Source of the DNA: Pseudopyrenochaeta lycopersici
Lineage: Eukaryota > Ascomycota > Dothideomycetes > Pleosporales > Pseudopyrenochaetaceae
DNA: 64,000 bases
Direction: 5' to 3'
NCBI GenBank assembly: GCA_003313425.1
Contig: NHZP01000005.1
Span: forward strand, 1,116,001-1,180,000
This document shows positions 59,401 to 64,000 of the stretch, piece after piece (within the stretch, counting starts at the first letter, position 1; every line of letters begins with the position of its first letter). The notes beneath the pieces were generated by a model. That model did no database searches. It saw only the letters and a list, made by a program, of their open reading frames with translations, and was not told the DNA's origin. Made by a program: the position numbers and the translations under genes.

Positions 59401-59945
59401 TGAGAGAGTATGGTGCTTCGCTTCGTCCTTGAGCCTTCTGGCATGATAGACGCGCGACTCCTCTTCTTCACCTCGAATTCAGACTGTCGCTGCTCTTCCT
59501 CCTGCGCGACATCCTCGAATATGTCCAGTGACGGGTTAAACGCGGACTTTCGCATGCTTCGCACTGGTCGTCGCGGCCGTGCAGCGCGCAGATGTGGCTG
59601 TAGTTCTGTTGTGTATTCGATGTTTGCCGTGGTATCGTCTGGTGCATAGTTGGGCGCGTATGTTGATGCGCGCCGTCCATAGTCGTTGTAGTGGGCGCTC
59701 GTGAAAGATAAGTTGGGTTGCGGGCACGGCGTGCCAGCGGAATATCGGTGCATTTTGGTGTAGGCAGATTCACCAAGCCGTGACGCGCTTGCACATACGT
59801 TTGTAGAGTCTCTAATGATCCAAGGGAGTCCGAGAATCTTAATGCGTTGGCGCTTGTCCGGAAGTGGCGTGTCTGTGCGCGTCCGCGATGTTGATGCTCG
59901 TCGCTGGGGCAACATCATTATAGCCGATCTGTAACCTTGAAACAT
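56472..59945 (-). CDS. ASPM/abnormal-spindle-like protein
   Basis: Spindle-pole protein of the ASPM family, short fungal form. Single exon, 1157 aa. The N-terminal 500 residues are basic and disordered. A helical region with ELYEDNWLTYQEVAITQLLNSAF begins near 510. The calponin-homology pair is at about 740-990: NVAIDLRDGIVLTRLVELLLYPS, and VYNVQIALSAVNSVRGIPIQIPDGIRAEDIVDGHREKTLSLLWALV. Three IQ-type calmodulin motifs close the protein: TIQRAFRQHVLR, VIQRRWKGILHAR and FQALARGWAIRRW. Animal ASPM has dozens of IQ repeats. An alternative start at MMLPQRRAST, 9 codons in, is plausible. Confidence 0.82.
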   Translation of the reverse strand: MFQGYRSAIMMLPQRRASTSRTRTDTPLPDKRQRIKILGLPWIIRDSTNVCASASRLGESAYTKMHRYSAGTPCPQPNLSFTSAHYNDYGRRASTYAPNYAPDDTTANIEYTTELQPHLRAARPRRPVRSMRKSAFNPSLDIFEDVAQEEEQRQSEFEVKKRSRASIMPEGSRTKRSTILSHPAQKMTKPAPPVQEPQLARPHRRRVSQMLTDRHSSDVNATVQLREDILEKQELRKQGPRKDPRRRTIYIPSDDTTVVTIHPGQSTHAPRNPREDSPDIGLDLVTLSEEEGNNMLPALKREKKAPRKSLAAPPKRGPLSSTSRSVQSVSFSSDVMGQGGGKENMPPGMEIVETKGHGTHIEFNFSKPDAKKPVGKASSKVHFNAPKDLARVPQTKTRPEGAQKRLRPQASHDDPPAKSIKARADGTASTASSRVSLKDTIKAGRTRTMKTNRAPLSSSPFHTDKSPPTALRRQRTENTSNNITMMHVVGRRPQPQERYPVLEEDLARPELYEDNWLTYQEVAITQLLNSAFDSANKDLNAEQSPDDLRKKFLTLYHDPSMPSLHKRLQASLHYGALSIPKDLLAQTLRLKDDVGLRKKFLNLWTKSYDLNALRAAAETIIGRQITTPCRLSTGSTSSDDGSRMYRAERRAIESFLDAFLIKNEDAVRVKSGGGSIASITRGDDDFGSQGWSWRRTALRSLMLALLLDKAKATDSLPGCLFQSTSSYKTSVEILHQLSHLLLPSLGDITRPLGHLNYKVEHVQYPLQEYTYHIDNVAIDLRDGIVLTRLVELLLYPSSTLVAQQEDTVTITMPSGELLTSPFDFAQKESWVLSQHLKYPAIGRPQKVYNVQIALSAVNSVRGIPIQIPDGIRAEDIVDGHREKTLSLLWALVGKCGLGSLVDWPRIVKETERFQEQWYRTRDNYKQGDLDSDDDETSTELEGLNYHKRLLLSWSRSIARLHGLRVSNLTTSFADPTVLEVIVDTYLPSTLTVSMANSKLGLATKLKAVGCSSSFISLFTPQHASARSIPSRDFTLLTLAFLASRLIPLSLTHRAASTIQRAFRQHVLRCQTSKHIMAMKIAHDCAVVAQARQRLVDAATVIQRRWKGILHARRQQLESDVLAFQALARGWAIRRWVRRITAGRIGGKEKVRRVRGGW

Positions 59946-60619
59946 TCGGCCGTCATCATTACAGGGTTGACATAAGCGAGTTCACCTGGAGTATAATCGC
60001 GTCAATTAAGGCTCGCATATCCGAAAGCACCTGAACCCCCGTTCTCGCTGTGGGCAGAGGACTCTCATGCATTTGCGCGAACTAAGAACAAGATACTCCT
60101 TGTTATGTTCGAGTACACTATCGCCTATCGTCGCTAGAGATCAAGTTTGATTAATTAACAACTTTTCTCCTAGTGCAGTGGACTGAGTTTGGCCGCTTGC
60201 GTCGGGGGGAGTTGCCAGCTTCAACTAAAAGCTGTGGGTGGTTCTGAAAGAAGCCAGATTGACTTTATAATCCAATGCATATCGTCGCCAAACACAGCCT
60301 TACTGATCGTTCTCCGTCTCCGACCTGGCACTGGTTGTAGAGTTGCTGCGCCTTTTGTGGTAGATTTCGCTAGTAGAAGTCTTCTCGTGGATGTTCTAGA
60401 AGCCTCGTGCCAATGATGTTAGGACATAGAGGCTGTGTACGTAACGAACCTGGAGACGTCCAAGAGAAAAGTGATAAAGAAACGCGTAAACGTGTCTGTT
60501 TCCTTGAGAACGACTATACGATACCTCAATCAGGGTGCGTTGAACTTTCTTCGTTGCGGTTAGCTGAGGCGAAAGCCACATCCGCCGCGCTCAGCCAATG
60601 GGCGCAGCCTGATTATGTG

Positions 60620-60625
60620 CCTCGG
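60620..60625 (+). promoter_or_regulatory. CCTCGG fatty-acid response element, copy 1
   Basis: CCTCGG is the core bound by FarA/FarB fatty-acid regulators in Aspergillus. It lies about 210 bp upstream of the acyl-CoA dehydrogenase fusion. The CCAAT box 20 bp upstream is consistent with an active promoter. Confidence 0.5.
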
Positions 60626-60702
60626 CATCTTCCCCAGCTTTACTCATCGCGACTCCACCATGGCGGGAATACTGCGCGGAGAGGGCTAGCTTGCCTCTCA
60701 GA

Positions 60703-60708
60703 CCGAGG
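60703..60708 (-). promoter_or_regulatory. CCTCGG fatty-acid response element, copy 2
   Basis: Second copy, in reverse orientation (CCGAGG on the plus strand), 124 bp before the ATG. Two copies within 90 bp ahead of a beta-oxidation-type gene is more than expected for a six-base word. Confidence 0.5.
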
Positions 60709-60831
60709 CCAAAACGTTTCGAGCCCACGGAATGTGCGGGAGTAGTTTTCACCATTTCTCCTTTTATCTCGCAGCTGTCCAAACCTCATCCTCAGCCTCT
60801 CACTCTCCCATATATTTTGTACCAGTTCACC

Positions 60832-62552
60832 ATGCCTCATGCAACCCTGACCCGCGAGTCCGTCGCTACACACAACAAGCCTGAGGACTTGTGGTGCATC
60901 ATTGACCATAAAGTCTACGACTTGACTGACTTCGTCGACGCACATCCAGGCGGCTCTGTCGTACTCGAGCAAGTAGCTGGTACCGACGCCACAGCAGCAT
61001 TCTACAATCTGCATAGGCAAGAGGTGCTAGAAAAGTATGCCGAGTTAAGCATCGGCACGATCGAGGGCGAGAAGTCTGAAGTCATTGTATCGAAGCCTGG
61101 CGATCTCAGCCCAGTACCATACGCCGAACCGTTGTGGCTGAGGCCGCAGTTCAAGAGCCCATACTTCAAGGAGAGCCACAGGGCATTGCGGAGGGAGATC
61201 AGGAAGTTTGTGGACGAGCACATCACACCTGAGGCACAACAAAAGGAGAAAGATGGAACCTACATTAGCCAGGAGCTTATCGACAAGATGGCAAAGAACG
61301 ATATGCTGGCTATGCGACTTGGTCCAGGGAAGCACCTGCATGGCAAGAATCTTCTAGGCGTGGTCAAAGGCGAGGAGTTTGATTACCTTCACGACCTTGT
61401 GCAAGCACAGGAAGGTGTTCGCGCAAATGCTCGAGGTTTCCAAGACGGTAACATGGCAGGCATGACTATCAGCTTGACTGCAGTTTTGCAGTGGATGCCA
61501 GAAGGCCCGCTCAAGACAAAAGTAGTCAACGAGACGTTGTCTGGCCAGAAGAAGATGTGTCTCGCAATCACAGAGGCTTTCGCAGGATCAGATGTTGCTG
61601 GCCTACGAACCACTGCCACGCTCACTCCGGACGGCAAGCACTACATCATCAGGGGTACGAAGAAGTGGATCACCAACGGAATGTTCAGCGATTACTTTGT
61701 CACCGGCTGCAAGACAGATAAGGGCTTTTCCGTCATTCTTGTTCCCCGCGACGATACCGTGGAGACGAAGCTGATCAAGACGAGCTACTCTACTACAGCC
61801 GGAACGGCATTCGTAGAGTATAACAACACCAAGGTCCCTGTAGATCATCTGCTGGGCGAGGAGCACAAGGGATTCGTTGTGATCAGTAAGTGTACCAATT
61901 GTTGCATTGATTTTCAAGACGATTGACTAACGTCCCTCGCAGTGTCAAACTTCAACCACGAGCGCTTCATGATGGCATGCGCCGTCATCCGTCAGTCACG
62001 GACGGTGGTTGAAGAGTGCCTCAAGTGGTGCAACCAGCGATTGGTCTTCGGCAAGAAATTGATTGAGCAGCCTGCCATCCGCCAAAAGTGAGTTTTGCCC
62101 CAAACATACTTTGCCCTCGTTTTAGATCCTCTTCGGATGTTGACACTATATTCCCTTTACTGCACATGGTCTTTGTCTCTATGTAGATCAGATGTACTAA
62201 CCTTCTTCCATCCAGACTCGCCAGAATGATATCCCACGTAGAGGCGAATCAGGCGTGGTTGGAATCCATTGCATACCAAATGTGCCACATGTCGTACGCT
62301 GAACAATCAAAGCATCTCGGCGGACCCATTGGCCTTTTGAAGTCTCACGTCACCCGGTCTGCACATGAAATCGCCGACGATGCCACCAATATCTTTGGAG
62401 GAAGGGGTTTGACACAAACAGGTATGGGAAGGGTAATTGAGCAGTTTCATCGCACATACAAGTTTGATGCGATTTTGGGAGGAACGGAGGAGATTTTGGG
62501 CGATCTAGGGGTTAGACAGGCGATGAAGAACTTCCCAAAGGCGATGTTGTAA
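60832..62552 (+). CDS. cytochrome b5-acyl-CoA dehydrogenase fusion
   Basis: Two-domain flavohaem protein of a fungal family. Exons 60832-61885, 61943-62087 and 62216-62552 give 511 aa. Residues 1-80 are cytochrome b5 with the haem-ligand motif HPGG (VYDLTDFVDAHPGGSVVLEQVAG) and the second ligand His in AAFYNLHRQEV. Residues about 100-510 are acyl-CoA dehydrogenase: signature MCLAITEAFAGSDVAGLRT, KKWITNGMFSDYFVT, NHERFMMACAVIRQSRTVVEECLKW, and C-terminal FGGRGLTQTGMGRVIEQFHRTYKFDAILGGTEEI. The usual catalytic Glu position lies in the GGTEEI loop. No presequence or PTS1 (ends FPKAML). Domain fusion suggests b5 passes electrons from or to the flavin, an inference. Regulation by fatty acids is suggested by upstream CCTCGG pairs. 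Confidence 0.9.
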
Positions 62553-64000
62553 AGCCGGGACAAGGACCATGTATGATAGAGTTTGGTTGCACGTACCAAG
62601 GGTAGCTTGGAAACTAAGTCAAATCTGTTCCAAGGAACCAAAATGCGCGTGACACGAATCCGGTGAACTTTCGCATATGGAACATTTCTGGAACCTTTTG
62701 TAACATTGGCAGGACGGAGATAATGAAAGGGAGCTGCGGGGATAGCCCTTGTTCGGAAGGGGTTTTGCTATTTGAATCGTTTGGGTGCACGAATCGATGG
62801 CGTGTGTGGTTCCAGGACCAGGGGCGAGCAGTGCACCGATCTATTGATGGTTGCGCAACAGATGAGATGAGGAGGACTATGCTATGCGATGGCGTCCCCT
62901 TTATTGCGAGGACCCTGTCTGGAAATAGGGCGATTGCCGCGAAGCGATTGAAAGCGCAAATCGATAGCGGTTGTACCCCAGAACCAGAATCAATGGATCA
63001 ACAGCAACAACCTTCAGGGCAATTGTTCCGATGGCGATGGATACACATGGGTCGCACAGGCGATGGGCAATGCATGCCGCATTATGCGTTTCTACCAATC
63101 CCATAACCCTGCATTGGGAGGGCAGACGCCTCAGCCGGGATGAAGTGCTGCCAGGCGCTGTCGTCCACGTGTTAGACGCCTCCTTCCGGACACAATGGAC
63201 CCCAAGCGGCGGCGCTGCGTGATACGCGCATCTAGATTGGATGTCACAGGTACAAGGACGGGGGATGCAGGCATGCCGCCGATACGTGTCACCTGGGCGG
63301 AGGGCAGGTTCGGCGAGAAAGGGCCCAGGACGTGTTGGCAAGGTCGGCGATATGGGCTGACAGGGGCATTGTCTGGGTGGAGTGGCTTGGGACTGGCCGG
63401 CCAAAGCGAGAGCGAGAGTTCAGAGTTCAGAGGGAAAGGGGACGGGACTGTTGAGTGCATTGAATTTGAGCGTCGTCGTCCTGTTCCTGAGCACCGCCTT
63501 GACTGCGCCATTGCCTACAGGGTTCAGTGGATGGAACCCTGTGGAATGGCGGCCTCGCTCGGTTAGTCAGTCATGCGTCACTCGCAGCCGCCTGCACCGG
63601 CAGAGGCGAGAGGCTGCGAGCTGCGAACGCATGTCGGCTCGAGTCGTGTGCATCAGGCATGGTTTGTTCGGTCGTCTAGGCCGGACAAGGCGACAGCTGC
63701 CTTTGTTTAAAGAAGCGCCGCAGCCTGCGTCACCTTTGCCCTTGAGCACCTCACCATTACTACCAAGACGCAATCATACGCTACCTTCACCTGTGAATCG
63801 GTCCATCCCCCAACCCACCCCTTAGTCATAAGCTCGTGCTCATTACTTATACTCCCGCCTCCTACGCCATCCCCTACGCCATCTACCCATCCCTCTCTCT
63901 ACAAACTACGATCGCCTTCTGCTAGCCAGCCTCGTATCACCGTTATCTTGCCGATTGCACAACCCCATCTTCAATCACCAGCTCACCACACCGCCACACC
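62553..64000. other. spacer and probable leader of next gene
   Basis: About 1.45 kb with overlapping open frames on both strands (62663-63825) that show no domain. The last 250 bases of the plus strand are strongly pyrimidine-rich with repeated CTACGCCAT and TCTCTCTC tracts, typical of a fungal promoter/leader; the coding region probably begins beyond the edge. Confidence 0.45.

Larger units (their letters stand above)
59946..60831. other. divergent promoter, ASPM-like and cyt b5-ACAD
   Basis: About 885 bp. Contains ACGCGT followed by GTAAAC (60482-60491), a CCAAT box (60595-60599) and two CCTCGG motifs described separately. No gene seen. Confidence 0.5.

Noticed and set aside
62663..63825. 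Several overlapping frames near the right edge
   Set aside because: Open on both strands at once, without domains; typical of GC-balanced leader DNA.

Overview
The window is nuclear DNA of a filamentous ascomycete (Pezizomycotina; the class, possibly Dothideomycetes, is only a guess). Evidence: dense genes on both strands separated by 0.3-1.5 kb, introns of about 45-70 nt with GTRNGN donors, CTRAY branch sites and YAG acceptors, a Zn2Cys6 regulator with a fungal-specific TF domain, a chitin-synthase activator, and orthologues of fungal housekeeping genes. There is no bacterial operon structure, CRISPR array or intact transposon.

Layout: Hop2 (-), MIT/AAA ATPase of the Sap1/spastin group (-), mitoferrin (-) and mitochondrial asparaginyl-tRNA synthetase (-) fill 0.2-8.6 kb. 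A gene-poor 1.2 kb precedes a microbial-type PARG (+). Then come COA6 (-) and SYS1 (+) as a divergent pair, a doubtful small secreted protein (-), the TFIIIC subunit TFC4 (+), APC2 (-), an F-box protein (-), SMC6 (-), SKT5/CHS4 (-), ASF1 (-), a Zn2Cys6 regulator (+), tubulin cofactor C (+) and an uncharacterised GIY-YIG-like protein (-). A tRNA-Asp gene (-) lies in the following spacer. Then a complex I Tim17-like subunit (-), a Ubp2-type deubiquitinase (+), an RPAP1/RBA50-like protein (-), a short ASPM homologue (-) and a cytochrome b5-acyl-CoA dehydrogenase fusion (+). The last 1.4 kb looks like the promoter and leader of a gene beyond the edge.

Most genes are independent housekeeping functions: chromosome biology (Hop2, SMC6, ASF1, APC2, ASPM, TBCC), mitochondria (mitoferrin, AsnRS, COA6, complex I) and transcription (TFC4, RPAP1). 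The neighbourhood does not suggest a metabolic cluster.

The outstanding observation is the tRNA-Asp(GUC) gene at 47227-47472 (-). A 72-nt tRNA with complete cloverleaf pairing and all yeast-type aspartate identity elements can be read only by removing four insertions. One is an ordinary 17-nt intron at position 37/38. The other three (50, 53 and 54 nt) lie in the D-loop, the anticodon stem and the T-stem, and each has spliceosomal GT...AG ends with a CTAAC or CTGAC branch site, like the mRNA introns of neighbouring genes. A T7 run follows the gene and no T4 run occurs inside it, so Pol III transcription is possible. This would be a tRNA gene needing both the spliceosome and the tRNA-splicing endonuclease.
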